A DNA stretch of 18,237 nt from Planctomycetaceae bacterium (GCA_012965455.1 DTSG01000045.1:1-18237), one strand, 5' to 3'. Shown: positions 7,924-16,599, numbered from the stretch's first letter. Program-made: numbers and translations. Notes: generated by a model not told the origin, from the letters alone.

Positions 7924-10446
7924 ATGGAGCTCTGTGAAAAAATGTTCCGATCCTCCCCCACCCCAATCAGCCTCGCCTCACGAGCACATTCGAAATCTTG
8001 GATGTTGCTCGCCGCAACCCTCTGCGGCCTGATCCTCGCGACCTGTGTGCAAGCAGCCTCGCCGTCACTAAGTCTGATCTTGCCACGAGGCGTACAACGG
8101 GGCGTCGAAAACACGATTTCATTCCGCGGTGCACGCTTAGCCGATGCCGAAGAAATATTTTTCTATTCACCCGGCTTCGAAGTCACTAACCTTGAGCCCT
8201 CAGCCAGCACGGCCGTGGCGACTGTCAATATTGCTGCCGATTGCCGCATGGGAGAACACGTTGCTCAAGTCCGTACGCGTAGCGGGATCACCGAATTCCG
8301 CACGTTCTGGGTGGGACCATTCGCAGCAACAGCGGAAGTGGAACCAAATAGTAGCTTTGAAGAACCGCAGAAAATTGTGTTAAACACAACCGTACAGGGT
8401 ATCGTCACCAACGAGGATATTGATTATTACGCTGTCGAAGTCAAAGCTGGACAGCGAATCTCTGCTGAAGTTGAAGCCATGCGTTTGGGGACAACTCTGT
8501 TTGATCCCTATATCGCTATCATCGATGCAAAACGATTTGAACTCTCTGCCGACGATGACACACCTCTGGCCAAACAAGACGCCATCGCTTCTACCGTCGC
8601 CAAAGAAGACGGTACGTATTATGTCATGATTCGCGAAAGCAGTTACGCTGGAAATGGCAACTGTCGTTACAACCTACATATCGGTACCTTCCCGCGACCA
8701 CTGGCGGTCTACCCTGCCGGTGGCAAAGTAGGGGAAGCCACCGAAGTGAAATTCCTCGGTGACCCCGCCGGGACAACGACGCAAACAGTGCAGTTGCCAA
8801 CGACCGTCGAACCGCAATTTGCATTATTCCCTCAGGACGAACACGGAATCGCTCCATCAGGAAACCCCTTTCGTTTATTCGAACACGGAAACTCTCTAGA
8901 AACCGAACCCAACAATACCATCGCCGAAGCATGTGCTGCTGAACTGCCCAACGCATTTAACGGCATCATCGGTGAAGAAAAAGACATTGACTACTTCCGC
9001 TTCACAGCGAAAAAGGGCCAAGTCTTTGACATTGAATGTTTCGCACGTCGTATTCGATCGCCACTCGACCCAGTCATGAATCTGTACAACGCCACCGGCG
9101 GCTCTCTCGTAGGCAATGACGATTCTCGTGGCCCGGACAGCTACTTTCGCTATACATTCCCTGCCGACGGAGAATACGTGCTACGCGTTACCGACCACCT
9201 TGGTCGTGGTGGCGAAACATTTGTATATCGAGTTGAATTTCGACCAGTCACGCCGTCATTAGCTCTAGGCATCCCTCGAGTTGCTCGCTATTCACAGAGC
9301 CGACAACAGATTTTTGTTCCCCGTGGTAATCGCTATGCAACAATAATTTCAGCATCGCGATCAAACTTCGGTGGGGAACTTCAACTGCAAAGCGAGGGAC
9401 TGCCAACAGGCGTCACCATGCACGTTGAAAACATGCCTGCCAACATGAGTGTCATGCCTGTTGTTTTTGAAGCAGCGACTGATGCTCCGCTCGCTGGTGC
9501 CCTGATCAAGCTCTCAGCTAAACACACTGCCGAAAATTCAAACATCTCTGGCCACTTCAAGAATCGGGCAGACTTAGTTGTCAGTGCACCAGGTCAATCG
9601 CTTTATGTATATAAAGATGTTGAGCAATTACCTATCGCAGTGGTTGAAGAAGTGCCATTCACATTGGAAATTGTACAGCCAAAGGTACCGCTAGTTCGTA
9701 CCGGTGTTATGAGCCTCAAGGTCATTGCCCATCGAAAAGAAGGGTACACAAAAGCTATTACCCTACAGTTCCCGTTTAGACCACCAGGTGTTGGAACTCG
9801 CTCAACCGTTGTCATTCCTGAAGGCAAAACCGAAGCATTCTATCCACTTAACGCCTCCGGAGGCGCGCAAATCCGCACGTGGCCTATATACGTCCTCGGT
9901 TCCGCTGATATCGGGGGAACTGGTTGGGTATCATCTCAACTAGCCACGCTCGAAGTAGCCGAACCATTCGTAACATTTTCCATGGAACGTGCGTCCGTTG
10001 AGCAGGGCTTAGAAACGCAGATCTTCTGTAAACTAAACCATGCAACTCCGTTTGACGGCACAGCAACAGTTCAAATACTTGGACTACCCGCCAATGTTAC
10101 CACGACGAATATGGAGTTCAACAAAGACACCAAGGAATTAGTCTTTAACATTAAAACGGATAAGACGAGTCCGGCTGGAAAACACACCAACGTGTTCGCT
10201 CAAATTACGATCACAAAAGATGGTGAACCAATGACTTCTCGAGCGGCAACAACCCAGTTGCAGATCGACAAGCCATTACCTCCGCCTAAAAACGCTCCAC
10301 CTAAACCCAAACCCATGCCAATGGCCGTAGCAGTGGCTCCCAAGCCCGCCCCAAAACCAATGGCTAAGCCACTTTCACGGCTTGAAAAACTAAGACTTGC
10401 TGCTCAACAACGAACCAACCCAGAAACAGATGGCGGCGAAGAGTAG
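7924..10446 (+). CDS. Secreted PPC-domain protein with IPT/TIG-like domain and Pro/Lys tail
   Basis: A large exported protein of 840 residues from ATG 7924. ATG 7942 is an alternative with GGAG 12 nt upstream. The signal peptide is long (WMLLAATLCGLILATCVQA, cleavage near residue 44). An IPT/TIG-like beta domain (about 45-133, LSLILPRGVQRGVENTISFR) comes first. Two PPC (bacterial pre-peptidase C-terminal) domains follow at about 136-253 and 323-438. Each opens with EPN (AEVEPNSSFEE, ETEPNNTIAEA) and has the DIDYYAVEVKAGQ or DIDYFRFTAKKGQ core, a DDD or GNDD segment and an EDGTYYVMIRE or ADGEYVLRVTD strand. Further Ig-like beta sections run to about 790. The tail from about 785 to 825 is rich in Pro, Lys, Ala and Met (PPPKNAPPKPKPMPMAVAVA). 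No protease or other catalytic domain is seen, so it is probably a binding or scaffold protein. It appears to head a three-gene operon. Confidence 0.85.
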   Translation: MELCEKMFRSSPTPISLASRAHSKSWMLLAATLCGLILATCVQAASPSLSLILPRGVQRGVENTISFRGARLADAEEIFFYSPGFEVTNLEPSASTAVATVNIAADCRMGEHVAQVRTRSGITEFRTFWVGPFAATAEVEPNSSFEEPQKIVLNTTVQGIVTNEDIDYYAVEVKAGQRISAEVEAMRLGTTLFDPYIAIIDAKRFELSADDDTPLAKQDAIASTVAKEDGTYYVMIRESSYAGNGNCRYNLHIGTFPRPLAVYPAGGKVGEATEVKFLGDPAGTTTQTVQLPTTVEPQFALFPQDEHGIAPSGNPFRLFEHGNSLETEPNNTIAEACAAELPNAFNGIIGEEKDIDYFRFTAKKGQVFDIECFARRIRSPLDPVMNLYNATGGSLVGNDDSRGPDSYFRYTFPADGEYVLRVTDHLGRGGETFVYRVEFRPVTPSLALGIPRVARYSQSRQQIFVPRGNRYATIISASRSNFGGELQLQSEGLPTGVTMHVENMPANMSVMPVVFEAATDAPLAGALIKLSAKHTAENSNISGHFKNRADLVVSAPGQSLYVYKDVEQLPIAVVEEVPFTLEIVQPKVPLVRTGVMSLKVIAHRKEGYTKAITLQFPFRPPGVGTRSTVVIPEGKTEAFYPLNASGGAQIRTWPIYVLGSADIGGTGWVSSQLATLEVAEPFVTFSMERASVEQGLETQIFCKLNHATPFDGTATVQILGLPANVTTTNMEFNKDTKELVFNIKTDKTSPAGKHTNVFAQITITKDGEPMTSRAATTQLQIDKPLPPPKNAPPKPKPMPMAVAVAPKPAPKPMAKPLSRLEKLRLAAQQRTNPETDGGEE

Positions 10447-10510
10447 GTCTTGGGGAACCCATCTCAGTACATACGTTTTACAATTTTCCAACAATTAGGT
10501 TTTTGTCATC

Positions 10511-12934
10511 ATGACTGCAACATTCCGTTACATCGCTTGTCTGGCACTTATTATTTCCTCGACCGTTATTTCAGCGGCTGAATTGACCGAGATCATTGCC
10601 TATCCAAGTGACATTGGCTTGTACAATGCCCGCGATCGCCAAACTATCACGGTTCAAGCCGTATTCGCCGATGGACTTACGCGTGACGTGACGGCGGAAG
10701 CAACCATCGCCGTTGCTGACCAGAACCTCATCAAACTCGAGGGAACAACTCTCGCTCCTACCGCAGACGGCGAAACCACGGTATCCATCACATTTGGAGG
10801 GAAAACGTTAAGTTTACCCGCCGTTGTTAAGGATTCCGCAGTTACCCCCGAACTTAGCTTTAAGCTAGATATCATGCCCATCTTCATGAAAGCAAACTGT
10901 AATACCGGAAGTTGTCACGGTGCTGCCAGTGGTAAGGATGGCTTTCGATTATCGCTATTTGGTTTTGACCATGTTGGCGATTATCAACGGGTAACACGTG
11001 AAATTGGAAACCGCCGAATCAACCTAGCATTTCCACATGAGAGCCTTATGCTTACCAAGTCTACCGCTGTAGTACCGCATACTGGCGGTACTCGATTCCG
11101 TAAGGGCGACTCACTGTACAACCTCATGCATGAGTGGATTGACGCTGGCGCTGTCGCAGACAAAGCGGACATTCCAACCTGTACAAAAATCGAAGTTTAC
11201 CCGAAGTCCGCCGTGCTAGATGGTGAAGGCGCTACACAAAAAATAACCGTCCGTGCTTTCTATTCCGATGGAACCAATCGCGATGTTAGTCATCTCGCCT
11301 TCTTCCTATCGAGCAACGAAAACTCTGTCCTTATTGAACAAGACGGTACAACAACCGCTCTGAACCGAGGCGAAGCATTCGTCATGGCTCGCTTTGACAC
11401 ACACACCGTTGGCACCCACTTTATCGTGCTCCCCAAAGGACTCGATTTCACTTGGAAAGAACTCCCTGAAAACAACTACGTTGACACACTGTTGCACGAA
11501 AAATTCAAGAAGCTACGCATCATCCCTTCAGAACTCTGCTCGGATGAAGAATTTCTCCGTCGAGCCACGTTGGATATCACGGGACGCGTTCCAACCGTCG
11601 ATGAATACAACATATTCTTGGCTGACGCGGATCCCAAAAAACGAGACAAGCTTGTTGACGACCTACTAGGACGTAAAGAATTCGTCGAACTGTGGGTGAT
11701 GAAATGGGCGGAACTATTAACCATCCGTACGACCAACCAAATCAGCTACAAATCAATGCTACTGTACTACACGTGGCTGCAAGACAAAATTGCAAACAAC
11801 GTACCCATGAACGTGATGGTGCAAGACTTGCTAGCGAGCAACGGCGGTACGTTTGCCAATGCAGCGACAAATTATTACCAAAACGAAAGAGACACGCTTA
11901 AAGTCGCCGAAAATGTAGCTCAAGTGTTTATGGGAATGCGTATCCAATGTGCCCAATGCCATAATCACCCATTCGACCGTTGGACCATGGATGACTACTA
12001 TAGCTTCGCCGCTTTCTTCTCCCAAATCGGACGTAAAGCAGCCGAAGACCCACGTGAGATTATCGTGTTTAATAGCGGTAGTGGCGTGGTGCGTCACCCT
12101 GTGGGAAACCGAGTCATGGAGCCTAAGTTCCTGGGCGGTGAAACTCCGGACGTTCAAGGGAAAGATCGTCGCCAAATAATGGCAAAGTGGTTAGCGTCAA
12201 ATGACAATCCTTATTTCGCTCGGAACCTTTCCAATATAGTTTGGGCCCACTTCTTTGGCCAAGGGATTATCAATGAAGTCGACGATGTTCGAGTGAGTAA
12301 TCCTCCGGTCAACGTCGCACTGCTCGATACGCTCGCTTCGAAGTTCACCGAATACAATTACGACTTTAAGAAAATCGTTCGCGACATTTGCACCTCCCGT
12401 GCATATCAACTTAGCACTGGAACCAATGAAACCAACGAAAAGGATTCACGTAATTTCTCGCACGCTGCTTTACGTCGGATGCGTGCCGAAATCATGCTTG
12501 ATGCCATTACACAGATCACATCGACTTCAAACAAGTTCCCAGGCCTTCCAAATGGTGCCCGCGCTGTGCAAATTGCAAACGGAAATACGAGCACCTACTT
12601 TTTAACGACTTTTGGCCGAGCCAAACGGGAAACGGTTTGTGCCTGTGAAGTAAAGATGGAACCTAATCTTTCACAAGCGCTGCATATGCTTAACGGCGAT
12701 ACTGTTAATTCGAAAATCACACAAGGCAAACTGATTCCAACGCGACTCGGCGAAGAAGTGCCCATTCCTCAGATTCTCGAAGAATTATACATCCGTTGTC
12801 TGTGCCGCAAGCCTACCGAAAAAGAGCTTACCAATCTAATGGAAATCATCTCTCAGGAAGAAAATAAACAGCAAGCGCTCGAAGATACATTCTGGGCACT
12901 ATTGAATTCGCGCGAATTCCTGTTTAACCACTAA
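10511..12934 (+). CDS. Big2/DUF1549/DUF1553 protein with CX4CH and CXXCH haem-type motifs
   Basis: An exported protein of 807 residues typical of planctomycetes. Signal peptide at residues 1-22 (LALIISSTVISAA). Two Big2-like Ig domains, about 25-105 and 223-308, share the pattern ITVQAVFADGLTRDVT / ITVRAFYSDGTNRDVS. Between them lies a cytochrome-like segment with CNTGSCHG (Cys130, Cys135, His136), a CX4CH spacing. DUF1549 (about 325-510) contains FLRRATLDITGRVP and a canonical haem motif, CAQCHNHPFDRW (Cys480, Cys483, His484). DUF1553 (about 555-800) contains NPYFARNLSNIVWAHFFGQG and ends in LLNSREFLFNH. The family is thought to be periplasmic and possibly redox-active; no reaction is established. 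It starts 64 nt after the PPC gene with only a weak AGG upstream of the ATG. Confidence 0.92.
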   Translation: MTATFRYIACLALIISSTVISAAELTEIIAYPSDIGLYNARDRQTITVQAVFADGLTRDVTAEATIAVADQNLIKLEGTTLAPTADGETTVSITFGGKTLSLPAVVKDSAVTPELSFKLDIMPIFMKANCNTGSCHGAASGKDGFRLSLFGFDHVGDYQRVTREIGNRRINLAFPHESLMLTKSTAVVPHTGGTRFRKGDSLYNLMHEWIDAGAVADKADIPTCTKIEVYPKSAVLDGEGATQKITVRAFYSDGTNRDVSHLAFFLSSNENSVLIEQDGTTTALNRGEAFVMARFDTHTVGTHFIVLPKGLDFTWKELPENNYVDTLLHEKFKKLRIIPSELCSDEEFLRRATLDITGRVPTVDEYNIFLADADPKKRDKLVDDLLGRKEFVELWVMKWAELLTIRTTNQISYKSMLLYYTWLQDKIANNVPMNVMVQDLLASNGGTFANAATNYYQNERDTLKVAENVAQVFMGMRIQCAQCHNHPFDRWTMDDYYSFAAFFSQIGRKAAEDPREIIVFNSGSGVVRHPVGNRVMEPKFLGGETPDVQGKDRRQIMAKWLASNDNPYFARNLSNIVWAHFFGQGIINEVDDVRVSNPPVNVALLDTLASKFTEYNYDFKKIVRDICTSRAYQLSTGTNETNEKDSRNFSHAALRRMRAEIMLDAITQITSTSNKFPGLPNGARAVQIANGNTSTYFLTTFGRAKRETVCACEVKMEPNLSQALHMLNGDTVNSKITQGKLIPTRLGEEVPIPQILEELYIRCLCRKPTEKELTNLMEIISQEENKQQALEDTFWALLNSREFLFNH

Positions 12935-12940
12935 GCTAAC

Positions 12941-12963
12941 AGGAGTGTCACAAAAACACTCCT
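12941..12963 (+). other. Intercistronic hairpin
   Basis: AGGAGTGT (12941-12948) and ACACTCCT (12956-12963) form a perfect 8-bp stem around the 7-nt loop CACAAAA. It begins 6 nt after the DUF1549/DUF1553 stop. No U-tract follows, so it more likely stabilises the upstream mRNA or tunes expression of the next gene than terminates. Confidence 0.5.
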
Positions 12964-13021
12964 ACATTCATATTCCTTTACTACTGTCACCAGTTGTTTT
13001 CAGCACACTGGAATCCCCGTC

Positions 13022-13025
13022 GGAG
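13022..13025 (+). promoter_or_regulatory. Shine-Dalgarno site deciding the WD40-cytochrome start
   Basis: GGAG lies 7 nt before ATG 13033. It supports that start over the upstream in-frame TTG at 12994. The signal peptide also begins right after 13033. Confidence 0.7.
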
Positions 13026-13032
13026 AAGTATC

Positions 13033-15753
13033 ATGTTTCGCCAATCCTTAGCCATTGTCTTTCTCGTAAGCATCACATCGTTTATATCCGCTCAAGATAA
13101 AAAAGAAATACGTGTGACCTGGGACGATAACGTATCGGCAATCTTGAAGCAACGCTGCGTAACTTGCCACAACGTTAACAAAAAGAGTAGTGGGCTCGAT
13201 CTTTCAACGTATACCAATATTATGCTCGGTGGATCATCAGGTGACGTGATTGAAATTGGAGCCGCAGCTGATAGCTACCTCTTCATGCTAATCACGCATG
13301 AATCCGAACCGTTTATGCCGCCAAAATCCGATCCCATTCCATCACCTGAAATTGAAACCATTAAGAAATGGATCGACGGCGGTGCACCGGAAAATTCCGG
13401 TAGTAAAGTCATGGTTCCAGAAAAACCAAAATTTGAATTCACAGTGAGTGACAACCCCTCGGGAAAACCGGCCACACCGCCTATGCCCGGTCGTATCGAC
13501 AAGCAACCAAATGTGTATTCGCCTAAGACAGCAGCAGTCAGTGCCATCGCCACCAATCCATGGTCGTCGCTTACTGCCATCGCCGGCCAAAAGAAAATCA
13601 CGCTCTACGATTCCAATACTCTGCAGATTAAGGGCGTACTACCCTATCCCGAAGGAATCGCCTATGTGTTGAAGTTCAGCCGTAACGGTAGTCTGTTGTT
13701 GGCTGGTGGAGGCACATCCTCATCGACGGGAAAAGTTATTGTATTCAATATCGCTAATGGTGAACGAGTATTTGAAATCGGTGATGAACTCGACGCTATA
13801 ATGGGCGCTGATATCAGTGCCGATCAATCTCTCATCGCACTTGGCGGACCTTCTAAACTCATTCGTATCTTCTCAACAGCAGACGGTTCTCAACTCTTCG
13901 AAATCAAAAAACACACCGAATGGATTACTCGTATGGAGTTTTCACCCGACGGTGTACTCCTAGCAACAGGCGACCGCAACGGCGGACTACACGTCTGGGA
14001 AGCGTTTACCGGTCGAGAGTATCTAACACTCAAAGGTCATTCCGGACGCATTACAGGTATCTCCTGGCGGGCAGACTCAAATATCCTAGCGACCAGTAGT
14101 GAAGACGGTAGCGTCCGACTCTGGGAAATGGAAAATGGAGGCCAAGTGAAAACATGGGGCGCTCATGGTGGTGGCGTTTCGAGCCTTGAATTTGCTCGAG
14201 ACGGGCGTCTAGTGACCTGCGGACGTGATCGTGTGACGAAGGTGTGGAACCAAGCCGGCGCTCAACAGCGAGCGTTTCCCGCGTTCTCTGACATTGCTAT
14301 GGAATGCTCTTTCTGCGATGAAACCAACCGAGTTATCGCTGGTGATTGGACCGGAAAAATCAACGTCTGGAAAGCAGATGACGGTGCACTTATTGGTGAA
14401 CTTGCTTCGAACCCCCAACCGCTGGAAACTCGGCTCGCAACTTCAACCACGGTCCTCGCTGCAGCCCAAACAAAACATAAGCCCTTAGCCGACAACGCAA
14501 CAAAAACCAAAGCCAATATGGATCTAATCAAAAAGAACTTGGCGGCGGTCACCGTGCAGATGGAAACTGCTAAGAAGACACTAGCAACCGCTCAAGAGCA
14601 AATTACAACCTACGATAAATCAACGAAATCGTTAGATGCAAAACACAAAACCCTGACAGCGCTCGCGGCCAAAACTGCTCCGGTTATTCCTGGCCTTACT
14701 GAATCGGTAGCCAAAGCCAAGGCTGCAGCTGCAACTAACACCGATGACAAAGAACTTGGGGAACTCACTGCCCAACTACAAGCTGCACTGACTAAGCGAA
14801 TCAACGACTTAAAAACCACGCAAACAACCGCTGCAACAACCAAAACTGAACTCACTAAAGCTCAGCAACAACTCGCAACCGCACAAAAACTAGAAGTTGA
14901 TTCGACGACGACTATGGCTAATGCCAAAAAGGACATGGATACCATTGCTGCAACCGTCAAGCCAGCGGAAGAAGCAACTGCCGCCGCCGCGAAATTGGCC
15001 GCTGAAGCACAAGCAATCGTCTTAGCAAGCCAACAACAAGTTGACCACTGGAATAGCGAAATCGCTTTCTCCAAACAACTTGGTGCTCTGCACACAAAAC
15101 TCGATGCCGCTTATGAAACGTTGACCACCCAACATCAGACTCAGGCTGAACTTGATACAAAGGCCAAAGAAGCACAAGCGATATACAATACCGCCAACGC
15201 AAAAGTCACCGCGGCCGACACGACAGTTGCAAACACGACGAAACGTGTGACCGCTGCGACAGCAACGCAAGCGGCTGCGTTGAAAATTCAACAAACTGCT
15301 GAAAAATCTCAAACAGATGCCGTTACCAACTCAAACAACTTAAAAGCCGCCGTCGCGGCTTTGGGAATTGCGGTTACCAAGGCAAACGAAGCTGTCACGA
15401 GTACCGGCGGGGATAAAGAACTGAAAGCTGCTGCCGACGTATTGAAAACGCTTACCGACAAGAAGGCTGCTGAATCAACAGTTGCCGAAACACTAATCGT
15501 AACTCGCAATACTGAATTAACAGCAGCACAACAAGCGTACGCTGCGTCTCAGAAAGCTGTCGTCGATGCACAAACTGCACTCGCCGCCGCCAAGAAGGTT
15601 CAAACGGAGGCGCTTGCTGCCAGAAAGCCTCCCGAGGACGCCTTAGCTACAGCAAACGTCGCACTAGCCGCCGCTGCGAAAGTAGTTGCCGATTCCACTA
15701 AAGGCATTGATCAAATCCACCAACAAGTGGTAACCCTACAAACAGCTGAGTAG
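13033..15753 (+). CDS. c-type cytochrome / WD40 propeller / long coiled-coil protein
   Basis: An exported protein of 906 residues. Signal peptide MFRQSLAIVFLVSITSFISA. A cytochrome c-like domain of the planctomycete type (about 24-115) has one haem motif, CVTCH (Cys42, Cys45, His46), a later MPPKSDPIP segment that could give the axial Met, and the closing IKKWIDGGAPENSG. About 50 linker residues follow, then seven WD40-like blades (167-460). Blade ends are ITLYD, VIVFN, IRIFS, LHVWE, VRLWE, TKVWN and INVWK, enough for one complete propeller. Residues 465-906 are Ala/Thr/Lys/Gln-rich and strongly helical, compatible with a very long coiled coil, and contain a diverged internal duplication. It is the last gene of the apparent operon, 98 nt after the DUF1549/DUF1553 gene. 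The combination suggests an electron carrier or sensor on a protein-binding scaffold; the function is unknown. Confidence 0.9.
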   Translation: MFRQSLAIVFLVSITSFISAQDKKEIRVTWDDNVSAILKQRCVTCHNVNKKSSGLDLSTYTNIMLGGSSGDVIEIGAAADSYLFMLITHESEPFMPPKSDPIPSPEIETIKKWIDGGAPENSGSKVMVPEKPKFEFTVSDNPSGKPATPPMPGRIDKQPNVYSPKTAAVSAIATNPWSSLTAIAGQKKITLYDSNTLQIKGVLPYPEGIAYVLKFSRNGSLLLAGGGTSSSTGKVIVFNIANGERVFEIGDELDAIMGADISADQSLIALGGPSKLIRIFSTADGSQLFEIKKHTEWITRMEFSPDGVLLATGDRNGGLHVWEAFTGREYLTLKGHSGRITGISWRADSNILATSSEDGSVRLWEMENGGQVKTWGAHGGGVSSLEFARDGRLVTCGRDRVTKVWNQAGAQQRAFPAFSDIAMECSFCDETNRVIAGDWTGKINVWKADDGALIGELASNPQPLETRLATSTTVLAAAQTKHKPLADNATKTKANMDLIKKNLAAVTVQMETAKKTLATAQEQITTYDKSTKSLDAKHKTLTALAAKTAPVIPGLTESVAKAKAAAATNTDDKELGELTAQLQAALTKRINDLKTTQTTAATTKTELTKAQQQLATAQKLEVDSTTTMANAKKDMDTIAATVKPAEEATAAAAKLAAEAQAIVLASQQQVDHWNSEIAFSKQLGALHTKLDAAYETLTTQHQTQAELDTKAKEAQAIYNTANAKVTAADTTVANTTKRVTAATATQAAALKIQQTAEKSQTDAVTNSNNLKAAVAALGIAVTKANEAVTSTGGDKELKAAADVLKTLTDKKAAESTVAETLIVTRNTELTAAQQAYAASQKAVVDAQTALAAAKKVQTEALAARKPPEDALATANVALAAAAKVVADSTKGIDQIHQQVVTLQTAE
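14749..14976 (+). repeat. Internal protein repeat, copy 1 (WD40-cytochrome coiled coil)
   Basis: Residues 573-648, starting KELGELTAQLQAALTK. It aligns without gaps to residues 795-870 with 29 of 76 identical by eye. Anchors at the same spacing are KEL, TELT.AQQ..A..QK, VD, A.AKK and KP.E.A. The DNA has diverged well beyond the protein. Confidence 0.65.
15415..15642 (+). repeat. Internal protein repeat, copy 2 (WD40-cytochrome coiled coil)
   Basis: Residues 795-870, starting KELKAAADVLKTLTDK. It is offset by 222 residues from copy 1. Weaker similarity may continue on both sides (Val-x-Lys-Ala before, Ala-rich pattern after). Confidence 0.65.
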
Positions 15754-15768
15754 GCGTGTTGCTTGGTG

Positions 15769-16194
15769 TTAATTCGTGGTCCCTTGTAGCGTCAGAATCA
15801 AATTCCTACTGCTCGCTCGATCACGGTGCTCGGCTAGATATATGCCTTGCCATGTACCCAGTAGCAATCGTCCGTTATATATTGGCACCGACACGCTAGC
15901 TCCGAGCAAAGATGCTTTTACGTGGGCTGGCATATCATCAGGACCCTCCATCGTATGAATGTATGGAAAATTTTCTGGGGCAATCGCACTGATGGAAGAT
16001 TCTAAATCAACTTGAACATCCGGGTCGGCATTTTCGTTGATCGTCAAAGATGCCGATGTGTGCTGAATAAACACGTGCAGTAAACCAATATCGATTTGAC
16101 CTAACTCCTCAATCTCATGCTCAATCAAACTTGTGATCAGATGGAATCCACGTCGCTGAGCAGGTATCGTTATCTTTCGTTGCACCCAAATCAT
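15769..16194 (-). CDS. yjbQ: YjbQ / UPF0047 family protein
   Basis: A small cytoplasmic protein of 141 residues, the family's usual size. It belongs to the YjbQ (UPF0047) family, for which a secondary thiamine-phosphate synthase activity has been reported; the physiological role is unsettled. Signature stretches: IGLLHVFIQHTSASLTINEN, then ADPDVQVDLE, EGPDDMPAHVKASLLG, and near the C-terminus GTWQGIYLAEHRD. His and Asp/Glu residues in these are the conserved putative active-site or metal-binding positions. The start at 16194 (MIWVQRKITIPAQRRGF) is preferred over the ATG two codons upstream because GAGGG then lies 7 nt away and family members start at this point. It is monocistronic and converges on the WD40-cytochrome gene with a 15-nt gap and no visible terminator. 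Confidence 0.93.
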   Translation of the reverse strand: MIWVQRKITIPAQRRGFHLITSLIEHEIEELGQIDIGLLHVFIQHTSASLTINENADPDVQVDLESSISAIAPENFPYIHTMEGPDDMPAHVKASLLGASVSVPIYNGRLLLGTWQGIYLAEHRDRASSRNLILTLQGTTN

Positions 16195-16201
16195 TACCAT
16201 T

Positions 16202-16206
16202 CCCTC
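16202..16206 (-). promoter_or_regulatory. Shine-Dalgarno site deciding the yjbQ start
   Basis: GAGGG on the minus strand is 7 nt before ATG 16194 but only 1 nt before ATG 16200. The downstream ATG is therefore the likely start. Confidence 0.65.
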
Positions 16207-16343
16207 TTCATTTCTAAGGCTCGTCGCTCGGTTGTTATTCGCTAAATCATAGCCAATTCAGGAATTTTCCCGTCGTAATTCACCCAAAACCACTCAAATA
16301 TCGATAGTTTTTGCCTTATCTATCAAAAAAACTACTTTTTTTG

Positions 16344-16371
16344 TTGACTTACAAGCCGTAAAGCTAATAAT
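16344..16371 (+). promoter_or_regulatory. Candidate sigma70-type promoter for the structured RNA
   Basis: TTGACT (16344-16349, 5 of 6) and AATAAT (16366-16371, 5 of 6) are 16 nt apart. A start near 16378 would fall just before the first arm of the predicted RNA structure. Confidence 0.45.
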
Positions 16372-16377
16372 AGGACA

Positions 16378-16517
16378 CTCCGAGAGAATAGTAAACTTTG
16401 GGTGAGCGGTTTGGTACGTGGTATCCTCTACCACCCCTTGTGCCGAGTCCGAAAAGATAAATAAGAAGATTTAATACTCCCCACTTAGTTTCCAGCATTG
16501 ATGCTGGGTTTATTCTC
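16378..16517 (+). ncRNA. Predicted structured RNA with a three-way junction, family unknown
   Basis: Four stems found by eye fit together without conflict. P1: GAGAATA (16384-16390) with TATTCTC (16511-16517). P2: AAACT and TGGG-(T)-GAG (16393-16406) with CTC-CCCA and AGTTT (16477-16491), 12 bp with one bulge and one small internal loop. P3: GGTAC-GTGGTA (16413-16423) with TACCAC and GTGCC (to 16444), loop TCCTC. P4: CCAGCA-TTGA-TGCTGG (16492-16507). P1, P2 and P4 meet in a three-way junction, and an A-rich single strand (16445-16476) lies inside P2. A promoter-like pair precedes it. It may be a free small RNA (P4 plus GTTTATT is weakly terminator-like) or the 5' leader of the 74-aa gene. Folding was not computed. 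Confidence 0.45.
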
Positions 16518-16599
16518 CAACAACTCGACAGCTATCAAACGCACTGTTTTCCATTTACTTGAACGAATCGTTGCTATTCTACGTAATATTAACGGACGT

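Noticed and set aside
12994..12996. TTG as start of the WD40-cytochrome gene
   Set aside because: It has no Shine-Dalgarno site and would put 13 hydrophilic residues before the signal peptide; ATG 13033 has GGAG at 7 nt.
16378..16517. SRP RNA, RNase P RNA or tmRNA
   Set aside because: The conserved GGAA-tetraloop region of SRP RNA, the RNase P core and a tmRNA tRNA-like end with tag frame are all absent.
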